64,000 nucleotides of DNA from an uncultured Eubacteriales bacterium (GTDB taxonomy: Bacteria > Bacillota > Clostridia > Monoglobales > Monoglobaceae). Shown here one piece after another: positions 15,214 to 24,587 of this stretch (positions are counted from its first letter, which is position 1; the number at the start of each line of letters is the position of its first letter). The position numbers and the translations under genes were made by a program. The notes beneath the pieces were generated by a model. The model was not told the DNA's origin. It saw nothing but the letters and a program-made list of their open reading frames with translations, and searched no databases. The stretch lies in NCBI GenBank assembly GCA_900545865.1, contig URAN01000009.1:5864-69863 (forward strand), given 5' to 3'.

Positions 15214-17558
15214 AGTGATATGTCCTCCTTTTTCTTTGATTTCGCCGGCTTTTTCGGCGCTTTTCCAGTTTTGGCCTTTTCCTCTTTAAGCTGCTTACGG
15301 ATAGAGGGCTTTTTATCTGTTTTCTGCGCCGTCTTTGCTTTCTGCTCTGATTTCGCCATAGTGGGCGTACCGATAAAATCCTCTTTTTGCGGCGGCTCCG
15401 GCAATTTAACCTCACCGAGAGCGGTATTCAGAGTTACTCTGCTGTTGTGAACATAATCGCACATTGCGCTGTAATACGCCTTATCCGTTTCGGAAACGGT
15501 TTTATCTTTCAATGCCATATTTGCCGTTTCCTCAATTTCAGACATACTGATATGCAGACGCAGATACGGAACGAAAAGGTTTAATGCCGTATTTGCACTG
15601 TCCGTCACTTCATCGACGCCCTTTTGTCCTGTTGCCTGCCGTACAGATTCCAAATACTCCGGCGTAATGCTTCCCTTAAAATGATTTTCTATATGATTGA
15701 TAAGCCCGTTTTCACGGTCGCCTATATCGTATCTGCCTATATAATTATCACGCATACCGTTATACATATAATCAATGCGGAATTTTGTTTTGTCGTAGCC
15801 TTGATTTTCGGGATAGCTTTCGTCAAGATATATAAAAAGTTTATCAGCCTTGTTAAGCGGCATTTTCTGCCCCGTTTCAAAATACAGACTTTCCGACCAC
15901 AAAATTGTAACTATCGGCTGTTTTGCCGGATTTAACATATCGGGAATTTCCGCATTAAGCCACTTTTCATAAATAACCGAATAATCAACCTGCATAAGCT
16001 CGGCAAGTTTTGAAAAACACCGTTCTCTGACTACTGTATCGTCAACTCCGATAATGCTGTAAAGGTCGTTTGAGGAAAGCATATCATTGAGCTTTTGAAA
16101 AGATACGCCCGTGTAGATTTCATCTTTCATCTCGTCGTCCGAAAATTCCGCAGCGTACCAAGCGGAAATATCGGAATTTAAGTCAACGGATTTTTCCTTT
16201 TCAAGCTCCTTTAACTTTTCGGATATATCCGTAATCATTTCGTCCGCCGTAGTGCGTATCACTTCAAGCGACGCCTTTAATTCCTCCGTTTCCTTGCCAC
16301 TGCTCCAGCCTGCCACATATCCGAAAGAGTAGTCGGAGGTGTCAATCCCGAAATGCTGACATACGGTATATGCAACGCTTTCCGCCTGCACTTCACGGGT
16401 GCGGTTATCCGGTCTGTCGTCCTCGATAACCTCATTTTCTTCCTTTTCGGGAAGTGCGTGCAGCTTTGCGTGAGCGATTTCGTGAATGGTGGTTTTTATT
16501 GTCTGCATTTCCGACAAATCATTACGCACGGCAATTCTTTTTTCGGTCAGGTGATAATATCCGTTTGCCGCGCGGTCTATATCTTCAAGCTCAACGGGTA
16601 CGGGCGATATTGCCTTTAACGCTTTGAAAAACTTTTCGTAGTCCTCAACATTGCCCGTAAGCTGATTCGCTATCGTGGGGATCTCTTTTCCGTCCGTCTG
16701 CGACAGGTCAAATACCGTTGTTATCTTAAATGCCGGAACGGTGATTGTTTTTGTGGTGGTACGGTTGCTGCCGTCTGCGTTCAATATCGGATTTCCGTTT
16801 TTGTCGTGTGCCGTTTCCTCAATTTCTTTTTTGTACGGAGCAGGGGCAAGAATTTTGATACCCTTTTCGCCCTTTCTGACAGCACGCTTAAATTCATTTT
16901 TCCAAGTGTTAAAACCGGCTATGTACGAAGCGTCCGGCTTTTGCATTAAAATCAATATTGTATTCCGAAAGCTGTAATTATGGAATTTTGACATTGCCGA
17001 CAAATACTCCTTGTATCTGTCGCTGTTAAATAAGTCCTTAATGCCTTGCTCCAATTTGTCGGTAATTTCCTTGACTTTCTCTTTTTGAGATTTGCCCGTA
17101 AATTCAATTGGCGTTACCGATGAAATATTTTCTGCCATTAAATCGACCTCCTTTATCAAATCTGAAAAAGGCTGCTCCCAAGCTCTGCCGAGCCCTCGAA
17201 CAACCGTATTTTTTCTTGCTCCGTTATTCTTAAACATTTCAAGCGTATCAAACGCCTTTTCAAAAAGCGTAATATTTTTTTCGGAAACAGACGGGGCAAA
17301 ATGAATTACCCCGTCCGTATATTCTTTGCTTGTGCCTATCCAGCCACGAACAAAATCGTCAAACAGCTCGCTTGCGCCTGCTTTTGCGTATTCGTCTGCA
17401 TGTGATGAAATAAGCTCGCCGTTTCTGTACTGATACCCTAAAATCAGCGTTGACGTTTTCGGATCGAACATAAAGCGGCGGTTTTCAATATCCTGCATAT
17501 TAAAATTATCTCTGCTTGTATCAATGCGCATTATACTGTCGGTGATCGGAATATTCAT
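15210..17558 (-). CDS. ArdC-like antirestriction protein with zincin metallopeptidase domain and C-terminal tag
   Basis: About 782 residues. An ArdC N-terminal ssDNA-binding-like domain lies around residues 165-290 (HNYSFRNTILILMQKPDASY; GFNTWKNEFKRAVRKGEKGI). A zinc peptidase follows with HEIAHAKLH near residue 360 and a downstream glutamate in REVQAESVAYTVCQHFGI. The C-terminal 300 residues are of unknown type and end with KKPSIRKQLKEEKAKTG. ArdC of plasmid pSa is known to be carried into the recipient with DNA. ATG 17558 overlaps the preceding stop (TAATG). Confidence 0.85.
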   Translation of the reverse strand: MNIPITDSIMRIDTSRDNFNMQDIENRRFMFDPKTSTLILGYQYRNGELISSHADEYAKAGASELFDDFVRGWIGTSKEYTDGVIHFAPSVSEKNITLFEKAFDTLEMFKNNGARKNTVVRGLGRAWEQPFSDLIKEVDLMAENISSVTPIEFTGKSQKEKVKEITDKLEQGIKDLFNSDRYKEYLSAMSKFHNYSFRNTILILMQKPDASYIAGFNTWKNEFKRAVRKGEKGIKILAPAPYKKEIEETAHDKNGNPILNADGSNRTTTKTITVPAFKITTVFDLSQTDGKEIPTIANQLTGNVEDYEKFFKALKAISPVPVELEDIDRAANGYYHLTEKRIAVRNDLSEMQTIKTTIHEIAHAKLHALPEKEENEVIEDDRPDNRTREVQAESVAYTVCQHFGIDTSDYSFGYVAGWSSGKETEELKASLEVIRTTADEMITDISEKLKELEKEKSVDLNSDISAWYAAEFSDDEMKDEIYTGVSFQKLNDMLSSNDLYSIIGVDDTVVRERCFSKLAELMQVDYSVIYEKWLNAEIPDMLNPAKQPIVTILWSESLYFETGQKMPLNKADKLFIYLDESYPENQGYDKTKFRIDYMYNGMRDNYIGRYDIGDRENGLINHIENHFKGSITPEYLESVRQATGQKGVDEVTDSANTALNLFVPYLRLHISMSEIEETANMALKDKTVSETDKAYYSAMCDYVHNSRVTLNTALGEVKLPEPPQKEDFIGTPTMAKSEQKAKTAQKTDKKPSIRKQLKEEKAKTGKAPKKPAKSKKKEDISL

Positions 17559-18730
17559 TACAAACATTCCTCTCTATGCTTTGATTTTTTCGGCTGCTGT
17601 GAATTTTTCGCCTGTTTTAACTGTTCTTTTATGGAGTTCGGCTTTGCTTTTTCAATGCCCTTGCACCTTTCAAATCTTGCAATACGGCTTAAAAACGGCT
17701 GTATATCCGATTTATCCAAATGATACTCTTTCATAAAGCTGCCGAGCTGACGGCGTACCGCATCTGTACTGCCGTTTCTCAAATCGTATGCAATTTTATC
17801 TTTTGCCTTTGTGGGATCGCCTGCAAGCCAACTGTAATCTTCGCTTAAACTGCGGAAAAAACTATCCAAATCAACCGCAAGTATTTCCGTTGTGTCAATA
17901 AACCTGTCGTCAATGCCGTTTTGTTTTAACGGTTTCGGCTCAAAATTCTGCAAACAAACATTGTGCCATTCGTCGCCGGAACGAGAAATGTAGCCTTTGG
18001 AAGTGAAAATACCCTGTTCCGCTTCGGCTATATACCTGCCAAAGTTTTCAGCCTCGATTGCGTCCCTATACATTGTCGGTAAGCCCTCAAATATCCCGGA
18101 GGAATAAACAAGGTTTATGCCAAGCTCCCTTATATTGCTTGCGCCGGGAATTAAATCGTAATAGTCGGTGTTATATGCAAATTCCGTAAGTTCCGCAAAT
18201 GAATTACATTTTGCGTTTGTTTCCATAACGGCGTTGAGCTTTAATATTTCAAAGTTTGGAAGCTCGTTTAATTTTTCTGAGGTGTCCTGCAAATCGGCGA
18301 CAGATAAATCCTTGTCAAGCAGACTTTCAATAGATTTAATATTGCTTTTGAAGTCGTCAAAAAAGTATTTGCCGCTGTCAGCGTCCGGCGAAAGACCTAT
18401 ATTCTCAAATGCTGTACGGACTTCGTTTTCTTTTGCCGGAAAGTATATCCACACGCCGGAGGTTTCCTTATTTCCGTTGTCGTACTCGGCAGCGTTCACC
18501 AAAAAACCTTTGTAGATATAGCTGTAATCTTTTTCTTTGAAATCAACGCTGCCCGATATTACGGCTCTGTCAATTTCCGCCTGCGACAGACTGTAAAGAA
18601 ATTTACCGGGCTTGCCGTTTTTATCTGCTTCGTATGCAGAATAACGGTCGCCGACTCTGTAAACATTCGTGAAAATACGGTCTGTGCCGGCTATATTGAT
18701 TTTATAATATCGCTTGTCAACTTCACGCAT
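17558..18730 (-). CDS. ArdA-like antirestriction protein with C-terminal tag
   Basis: About 390 residues. Residues 90-260 resemble ArdA (SGVWIYFPAKENEVRTAFEN; FDDFKSNIKSIESL; ELPNFEILKLNAVMET). The N-terminal 90 residues are a separate small beta-rich unit. The C-terminus carries KPNSIKEQLKQAKNSQQPK, the shared tag. ATG 18730 lies 6 bases after GGAGGT; the site overlaps the topB stop. With ArdC and the other ArdA-like gene this gives the element three antirestriction genes. Confidence 0.75.
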   Translation of the reverse strand: MREVDKRYYKINIAGTDRIFTNVYRVGDRYSAYEADKNGKPGKFLYSLSQAEIDRAVISGSVDFKEKDYSYIYKGFLVNAAEYDNGNKETSGVWIYFPAKENEVRTAFENIGLSPDADSGKYFFDDFKSNIKSIESLLDKDLSVADLQDTSEKLNELPNFEILKLNAVMETNAKCNSFAELTEFAYNTDYYDLIPGASNIRELGINLVYSSGIFEGLPTMYRDAIEAENFGRYIAEAEQGIFTSKGYISRSGDEWHNVCLQNFEPKPLKQNGIDDRFIDTTEILAVDLDSFFRSLSEDYSWLAGDPTKAKDKIAYDLRNGSTDAVRRQLGSFMKEYHLDKSDIQPFLSRIARFERCKGIEKAKPNSIKEQLKQAKNSQQPKKSKHREECL

Positions 18731-18732
18731 AA

Positions 18733-20526
18733 TCACACCTCCAAGCTGTTATTTTGGGTTTCGGACTTAAACGGATTTTCTCTTGTGCTGTCAAATTCAC
18801 GGTATCGCTGTGTAAGCTCGGTTATCATACTTTTAATGCCCTGCATAAATTCTTTCGGGCTTGATTCGCCTTTGGATATTAAAGCAAGCTGATTTTCCCA
18901 TTCTGCCGTGAGCTGTGCGGATATGAGTGTGTCGGGCAGAACGGAAACAAGCAGTATTCCGTTTTTGGTGGGCGTTATCTGCCGACCGTTTCTCTGTGCA
19001 AATCCCGTTTGTACCAGCTTTTCCAAAATGGCGGCTCTGGTTGCCGGAGTGCCAAGTCCCTTACGCTCTGCGCTGTCGGTTGTCTCTTTTGCACCCGCTG
19101 CTTCCATTGCAGATAACAGCGTGTCCTCTGTGTACGGTTTCGGGGGCTGGGTGTATTTCTCTTTAAGCTCCGGCGCTGCTCCTGCGAATAACTGCCCTTT
19201 ATAGAATTTCACAAGCGGCGCTGATTCCGCATTATCCGTTTTTGGATATATCAGCTTTTCTATTGTCCAAAAGCCCTCCGAAACAATTTCTTTGCCCTTT
19301 GCCGTAAAGGTATATCCGCCGCACTCGAACACAGCAGTAGTATTTTCATAGACATAACTTTCCGCCGACGCTGAAATTATCCGGCATAAAACAAGTTTCA
19401 GAATATTCAGCTCACCCGTCGGAATTGCCGACAAATCCGCCTTTTCAATTTCAAGCGTGGGAATAAGGGCGTGGTGGTCTGATACCTTGCTGTTGTTTAT
19501 CATACGGGATATTTCGGGGAAGAAATCGGGGGCTTTGTCAAACGGCGGTATATCCGCACCGAGACGAATAACCGCCGTTGCCGTTTCCACCATATCCTCC
19601 GTCAAATATCGGCTGTCCGTTCGGGGATAGGTGATAAGTTTCTTTTCGTATAATGCCTGTGCGTAGTCAAGCGTCTGCTTTGCGGTATAGCCGTAAATCC
19701 AGTTTGCTGCCCTTTGCAGCGTTGTTAAATCAAACAGTTTCGGCGGCTGTTCGGTTTTGGTTTCTTTGGTTACGGAAACACAAACGGCCTGCGAGTGTTC
19801 ACAAGCCGTTATAATTTCTTTTGACGTATTCTCATTGTCAAGTCTTTCGGTTTCCGCTTTCACGCCGCCGAGCGTGAGTTCAACCGTAAAATACTTTTCT
19901 TTTCGGAAAAATGCTATTTTGTTATGCCTGTCGCATAAAAGAGCAAGCGTAGGCGTTTGCACTCTGCCGATATTTAATGTTTTTCCGTAGAGAATTGAAA
20001 ACAGCCTTGTTGCATTGATACCGACTATCCAATCCGCCCACATTCTGCAAAGTGCGGAATAATACAAATTGTCATACTCGCCGCCGTCCTTTAGGTTTTC
20101 AAAGCCCTCACGGATCGCTGCATTTTCCATTGATGAAATCCAAAGCCTTTTGATAGGTTTTTTGCAATTCGCCATATTGTAAACGAGCCTGAAAATCAGC
20201 TCGCCCTCGCGCCCGGCATCGCAGGCATTCACGATTTCGGTAACATCTTTTCTGTGCATAAGTCTTTTTATAACCTTAAACTGTTTTTGTTTATCGCCGT
20301 AGATTTTGTACTTGAAGCTATCGGGAATGATAGGCAAATCGGCATAATCCCACTTTGAATATTTTGCGTCGTATTCTTCGGGAAATGCCGCCGCTACCAA
20401 ATGCCCGATACACCAAGAAATGATATATTCACCGTTTTCAATATATCCGTCCTTTTTGCCGCTGATTCCAAGCACCTTTGCGATTGCAACGGCAACAGAC
20501 GGCTTTTCCGCTATAATCAGTTTCAT
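18733..20526 (-). CDS. topB: DNA topoisomerase III, ICE-type
   Basis: A 597-residue type IA topoisomerase. It starts MKLIIAEKPSVAVAIAKVLG (Toprim), has the acidic DAGREGELIF motif, and the active-site tyrosine in ITYPRTDSRYL near residue 310. It lacks C-terminal zinc fingers, as is usual for ICE TopB. It resolves DNA topology during conjugative replication. Start overlaps the DUF4366 stop. Confidence 0.95.
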   Translation of the reverse strand: MKLIIAEKPSVAVAIAKVLGISGKKDGYIENGEYIISWCIGHLVAAAFPEEYDAKYSKWDYADLPIIPDSFKYKIYGDKQKQFKVIKRLMHRKDVTEIVNACDAGREGELIFRLVYNMANCKKPIKRLWISSMENAAIREGFENLKDGGEYDNLYYSALCRMWADWIVGINATRLFSILYGKTLNIGRVQTPTLALLCDRHNKIAFFRKEKYFTVELTLGGVKAETERLDNENTSKEIITACEHSQAVCVSVTKETKTEQPPKLFDLTTLQRAANWIYGYTAKQTLDYAQALYEKKLITYPRTDSRYLTEDMVETATAVIRLGADIPPFDKAPDFFPEISRMINNSKVSDHHALIPTLEIEKADLSAIPTGELNILKLVLCRIISASAESYVYENTTAVFECGGYTFTAKGKEIVSEGFWTIEKLIYPKTDNAESAPLVKFYKGQLFAGAAPELKEKYTQPPKPYTEDTLLSAMEAAGAKETTDSAERKGLGTPATRAAILEKLVQTGFAQRNGRQITPTKNGILLVSVLPDTLISAQLTAEWENQLALISKGESSPKEFMQGIKSMITELTQRYREFDSTRENPFKSETQNNSLEV

Positions 20527-21167
20527 TACTCACTGTCCTCCGTATCGTCCTCATTTACAACGGTTTCGGTGTCCTCGTCCTCAAAATCGAAGTCGTCCAA
20601 ATCGTCCGCCTGTTCAAGTTTCTTTTTCGGCAAGATTACCTTGTAATAATAGCCGCCAATTCCGGCAGCCGCCGCAAGCGCAAGAATGATAAACAGGCCG
20701 GAATTGTTTTTCGGCCTGTTTTGCTCCGGCTGTTCGGTTTTTTCAGTCTTGCTGTCTGTGTTCTTTTTATCATTCTCTGTTGAATCCGTTTCAGCCGTGT
20801 TTTCCGTCTGCTCCGGCTTTGCGGTTGATGTCGGTTTCTTGTCCGACTTCTCTACAAGAGCCTCAAGGTCGCTTTCGTCAACTGTATTCAAAAAATACAC
20901 ATTTTCGCTTTGTGCGCCCTTGTCAATCACGAAGTAAAAAACATTCCCGTCCCATGCGGTTACGGTGATAAACTGCAAATTTTCATTGTCCGAAACATCA
21001 TCTATAAGCTGTGCATTGCCTTTTGGCGTTAATGTTCGGTTGTCCTCAATGACGGTTTCGGTAGGTGTTTCTGCCGGAGCGTTGCTCTGTGCAAACGCCG
21101 TCATTCCCGATAAAGCGAAAACGGCGGTAAATACCGCCGCCGCAAATTTAATTCTGTTCATTTTCAT
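20526..21167 (-). CDS. DUF4366 (CD1107-like) membrane protein
   Basis: A signal peptide (RIKFAAAVFTAVFALSGMTAFA) is followed by a folded domain (NENLQFITVTAWDGNVFYFV), a Glu/Thr/Lys-rich linker, one membrane helix (SGLFIILALAAAAGIGGYYY) and an acidic cytoplasmic tail. This is the standard CD1107-type ICE protein, thought to be part of the envelope-spanning transfer apparatus. ATG 21167 follows GGAGG; it overlaps DUF4315 by 20 bases. A near-identical partial copy lies at 53,612-54,108. Confidence 0.88.
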   Translation of the reverse strand: MKMNRIKFAAAVFTAVFALSGMTAFAQSNAPAETPTETVIEDNRTLTPKGNAQLIDDVSDNENLQFITVTAWDGNVFYFVIDKGAQSENVYFLNTVDESDLEALVEKSDKKPTSTAKPEQTENTAETDSTENDKKNTDSKTEKTEQPEQNRPKNNSGLFIILALAAAAGIGGYYYKVILPKKKLEQADDLDDFDFEDEDTETVVNEDDTEDSE

Positions 21168-21417
21168 TATCCGTGTCCTCCTTGTTCTCAAGCTCTGCCT
21201 TGTATTTTTCGGGCAGTTCAAACTCACCCGTTGCGTAGGCTTTGAGCAATGCCGTCAAGGTCTTGTTGTCGATATTGACCGTCTTAACCAGCTTGACAAT
21301 CTGCAAGTTTTCAGCCTCGACGCGCTTTGTTTCAAGCTCTCTGATTTTCTTTTGCAGTTCTGCAATTTTCGATTTTGCCGCCGCAATGTCCTTATCAATT
21401 TTTGTTACTGTTGCCAT
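21148..21417 (-). CDS. DUF4315 coiled-coil protein
   Basis: An 89-residue protein: MATVTKIDKDIAAAKSKIAE continues as a coiled coil (LQKKIRELETKRVEAEN), then VNIDNKTLTALLKAYATGEF and an acidic tail. This is the DUF4315 family that sits between NlpC/P60 and DUF4366 in these ICEs. ATG 21417 is chosen from CGGAGG upstream; the open frame extends further but lacks a start signal. Confidence 0.88.
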   Translation of the reverse strand: MATVTKIDKDIAAAKSKIAELQKKIRELETKRVEAENLQIVKLVKTVNIDNKTLTALLKAYATGEFELPEKYKAELENKEDTDNENEQN

Positions 21418-21446
21418 TGTATAAAATACCTCCGTTAAATTTATTT

Positions 21447-23810
21447 TTAGTTTAGTCGCCCATAGGCGTAAAAGTGCTGCGTCCAATAATTTGAGTTGAC
21501 GCTTGCATAAGAAATGGGGTTGCCGCAATGAATCATCATACCGTTACCAACATAAATGCCGACGTGTGATACCGAGCAGCCGCTGTTATATGTCCCCGTG
21601 AAGAAAATAATATCGCCGGGCTTTGCGTCCGACGGTCTGACGGGAGTACACCGGTCGAAAATGCCCTGTGCCGTTGTCCTGCCGAGAGGATATACGCCGG
21701 AATTTTTGAATACCCAGCACACAAATCCCGAACAGTCAAACGAGGTCTGCGGACTGCTGCCGCCCCAAACATACGGATAGCCCAAATACTTCTCGGCTTC
21801 GGTTATCAGCTTTCGGAATGTTTCGTCCGTAAGAGCCTCGCCCGGAATTGTGTAATCGTTGTACGGGCTTTGCGTTATGTTTGAATAAATATCGTCCGCA
21901 AACAGATAATCACGGTTGCCCTTGCTGACAAGGTAAATATCGTAAAGCTCTCTTTGGTCTGCCGTGAGCGTGGTTGTCATACCCTCGTTCACAAGCGTAA
22001 CATTGAGAATTTTATAGGTGTATTCGTTTCCGTCCTCGTCTGTCTGTTGACGGCTTGTTTCGGTAATTTGTAGGTGATATTGTGCATTGAATAAATTGTC
22101 CAAATTGTTCCGTATATCTGCAAACTTAAAATCCTGATATACCGCCGTAAGATATGAAATCAGCTCATACGGGTTATGACCGATACCCGCCAAGTTATAA
22201 TTGTATTCATCATATCCCGAATACTCATTTTCGATATTATCAATTTTGCTCTGCAAATTCTGCTCCAAACCGTTGTAGTAATTTTCAGCCGCATAAATAT
22301 CCTCGTCCTCCGCAAAGTATGACGATACCATTATCGAATTAAATCCCGTCGTACCGATAACGGAACAAGAGGAAAGAGCCGTAGCCAGCCAAGCAATCAA
22401 AAGCACGATTGCAAGAATGATACCGAACACAGCTTTATGCCGCCATACAAACGCCGCAAGCCGTGACGCTGCTTTTTCTGCGTTCTGCGCCGCCTTTTTT
22501 GCCTGCTTTGCCGTCTGTTCGGCTCGCTTTGCCTTTTGGTATTTTTTCTTTATCTGCTGTTTTTGACGGAATTTCTTTAACGCTGATTTTTTCAGCGACG
22601 GATTTTCCGCAAGCGTTTTTTCATACGCCGCCTTAATTTCCGCTTTTTCCGCCTTGACCTTTAAGCGTGCAGCTTTTTTGTACGGCACCGCTTTTCTTTG
22701 ACCGTCAATATATTTTGCCGTTCTGACGCTGTATTGTGCAAGGCTTTCCGCCTTTTGTTCCGTTTGGTGTGCCGCTTCAACACCGCTGTTCTCATTTTCA
22801 ACCTCCGCAACCTTTGTGTGCAGCTTGTTAAGCGCCGTATGCTGCAAGGCTTCACGGCTTGTCTTGACAGGGGATCGGTGGTACAAATCCGATTGAGGCT
22901 TGACCTCTTTTTCAAACTGCAAACGGTTTTTCGGTTTTTGCTTTTGCTCGTCATACAGCCGCTTGCGCTTGATTTTCCTTTTGTGCGGTAAATCTTGTTT
23001 AGCTTTTTCAGCTTTGGATTTTGCCTTTTCAGCCTTTTTCTCATACTTTTCAACACGCCTGTTTACTCTGTCAAAAGGAATGTCGCCGCTGTCGGATTTA
23101 GGTGTATCGGATTTTGTGTTATCGGCTGATGAAGCTGATTCAGCATTTTCGGTTTTATCCGATTTATCAAAAGACAGCTTTTGCCGCTTTTTATGAGCAG
23201 ATTTTTTATCCGTTTCGGTTTTTGTGTCCCTCACGCTGTCAAACGGAATATTACTGTCCCTTTCAGCTTTGCTTTCCGAAAAATCCATATCCGTATTTTT
23301 TGAACATTCCGTCTCGTTTTCCTGTGCCTTTTCGGAAATATCGTAGTCGTCGGATTTTTGCGCTTGCTCTGCAAAATTGTAATCAACGCTTTTCGGCTGC
23401 TTCTGCATACGATACATTTTGCTGCGATATTTCTTTTTCTTTGCGGCAGAGGAATAGGAAGGCTCGGCTTTCGGAATATCCGGCTGAATGTCCTGCGGTA
23501 TATTTTCCGCTTCGGTCGGCTCAGTATCCTTGTCGCTGAATTGTGCTGTGCTGTCTGCCGGAACGGGAGCATTATTATCTGCTGTTTTAGAAACGGAAAT
23601 ATCAATCTTTGCTTCAGCAGAAGTATTTTCGGAATTAGCAGCCGTGTTTTCAGTTTGCCTTGCCCGATACATACGGTTTTTCTTTGACGGTGTAATGGGC
23701 GGTTTTTGTTTTTCAATCTCTGTATGCCGTCCGAGCTGAATATCGGGGCGTTTATCCTTTACATAGCTTTCGTCACGGTTTTTCGCCTTAAATTCTTTAT
23801 CGTTACGCAT
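21447..23810 (-). CDS. CD1108-like transfer protein with NlpC/P60 cell-wall hydrolase domain
   Basis: 787 residues. A long, charged, probably cytoplasmic N-terminus with lysine-rich coiled-coil segments is followed by one membrane helix near residue 455 (FGIILAIVLLIAWLATAL), an extracellular linker domain, and a C-terminal NlpC/P60 domain. The latter has the catalytic Cys in TSFDCSGFVCW, His in VSHVGIYVGNG and a second His (MMIHCG). It should open peptidoglycan to let the transfer channel pass. Confidence 0.9.
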   Translation of the reverse strand: MRNDKEFKAKNRDESYVKDKRPDIQLGRHTEIEKQKPPITPSKKNRMYRARQTENTAANSENTSAEAKIDISVSKTADNNAPVPADSTAQFSDKDTEPTEAENIPQDIQPDIPKAEPSYSSAAKKKKYRSKMYRMQKQPKSVDYNFAEQAQKSDDYDISEKAQENETECSKNTDMDFSESKAERDSNIPFDSVRDTKTETDKKSAHKKRQKLSFDKSDKTENAESASSADNTKSDTPKSDSGDIPFDRVNRRVEKYEKKAEKAKSKAEKAKQDLPHKRKIKRKRLYDEQKQKPKNRLQFEKEVKPQSDLYHRSPVKTSREALQHTALNKLHTKVAEVENENSGVEAAHQTEQKAESLAQYSVRTAKYIDGQRKAVPYKKAARLKVKAEKAEIKAAYEKTLAENPSLKKSALKKFRQKQQIKKKYQKAKRAEQTAKQAKKAAQNAEKAASRLAAFVWRHKAVFGIILAIVLLIAWLATALSSCSVIGTTGFNSIMVSSYFAEDEDIYAAENYYNGLEQNLQSKIDNIENEYSGYDEYNYNLAGIGHNPYELISYLTAVYQDFKFADIRNNLDNLFNAQYHLQITETSRQQTDEDGNEYTYKILNVTLVNEGMTTTLTADQRELYDIYLVSKGNRDYLFADDIYSNITQSPYNDYTIPGEALTDETFRKLITEAEKYLGYPYVWGGSSPQTSFDCSGFVCWVFKNSGVYPLGRTTAQGIFDRCTPVRPSDAKPGDIIFFTGTYNSGCSVSHVGIYVGNGMMIHCGNPISYASVNSNYWTQHFYAYGRLN

Positions 23811-23822
23811 ATAGACACCGCC

Positions 23823-24587
23823 TTATCCGATTTCATTTTCGGGGCGTGTTTTCTGCGGCTCCTGCGGATTTTTCTTTTGGTCGGCTTTCAGCTCATTAAG
23901 CTGCTTTCGGATTGACGGCTTTTTTTCTGCCGGTTTTTCCGCCGCTGCTTTCTGCATTTCCTCCGTAACATAGCCCGGTAATAAATAACCGTGTACCATA
24001 AAGGATTTTTCCAAGTCTTTCGGTATAGGCGGTGATATTTCCGTAAACAAGTGTGAATACGCCTTAATTCTGCCTTGTATGTATTTCTCGGCTTCCACGC
24101 GTGTAGCACACACCCGTTCCTGACCTGCAACCTTGTATGAGTTTGTATAATCGGGTCTGTTTGTGTAAATATTCCACCTGACGTCATATTTTACGGTATC
24201 GTTCCGCCAGCTTGAACGCTCATATATATTGTAGGTCATTTTATATACCTTGTTGCTTATGGTAAACCTGTCGGCACCGTCCTTTTCCCATTTGTTTGAG
24301 GTATGCGAAACCTCCGGCACATTTTTATAATCAAGCGCCTTTTCATATTTTCTCGTATTTGCCGCAAGCGCTTCCCAATCCTTTAAGGCGTCAATAGCTT
24401 TTTCGTATGCCGCCTGTTCCTGCGCGGTACTTTTTTCTTTCAATGCGGAAATATCGCCAACCGTTAATTTTAACAGGTCTGACAAATCGGACTCACTGCC
24501 GCTATACACGGTATGCTCGATTTTAGCCTTATAACCCGGTGTAAGCGTATCATTGTCATACACCGTATAATCGTTTCCTTTTCTCAT
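23823..24587 (-). CDS. ICE paralogue A with C-terminal K-x-S-I tag
   Basis: A 254-residue protein with no named family I can assign. Conserved blocks shared with the next gene include VSHTSNKW, YIQGRIKAYSHLFTEISPPI and YLLPGYVTEEMQK. The tail has EKKPSIRKQLNELKADQKK. It overlaps its paralogue by 4 bases (stop/start), so they are a translationally coupled tandem pair in the transfer operon. Domain content suggests polyvalent cargo more than a structural channel part, by analogy with the tagged ArdA/ArdC proteins. Confidence 0.65.
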   Translation of the reverse strand: MRKGNDYTVYDNDTLTPGYKAKIEHTVYSGSESDLSDLLKLTVGDISALKEKSTAQEQAAYEKAIDALKDWEALAANTRKYEKALDYKNVPEVSHTSNKWEKDGADRFTISNKVYKMTYNIYERSSWRNDTVKYDVRWNIYTNRPDYTNSYKVAGQERVCATRVEAEKYIQGRIKAYSHLFTEISPPIPKDLEKSFMVHGYLLPGYVTEEMQKAAAEKPAEKKPSIRKQLNELKADQKKNPQEPQKTRPENEIG

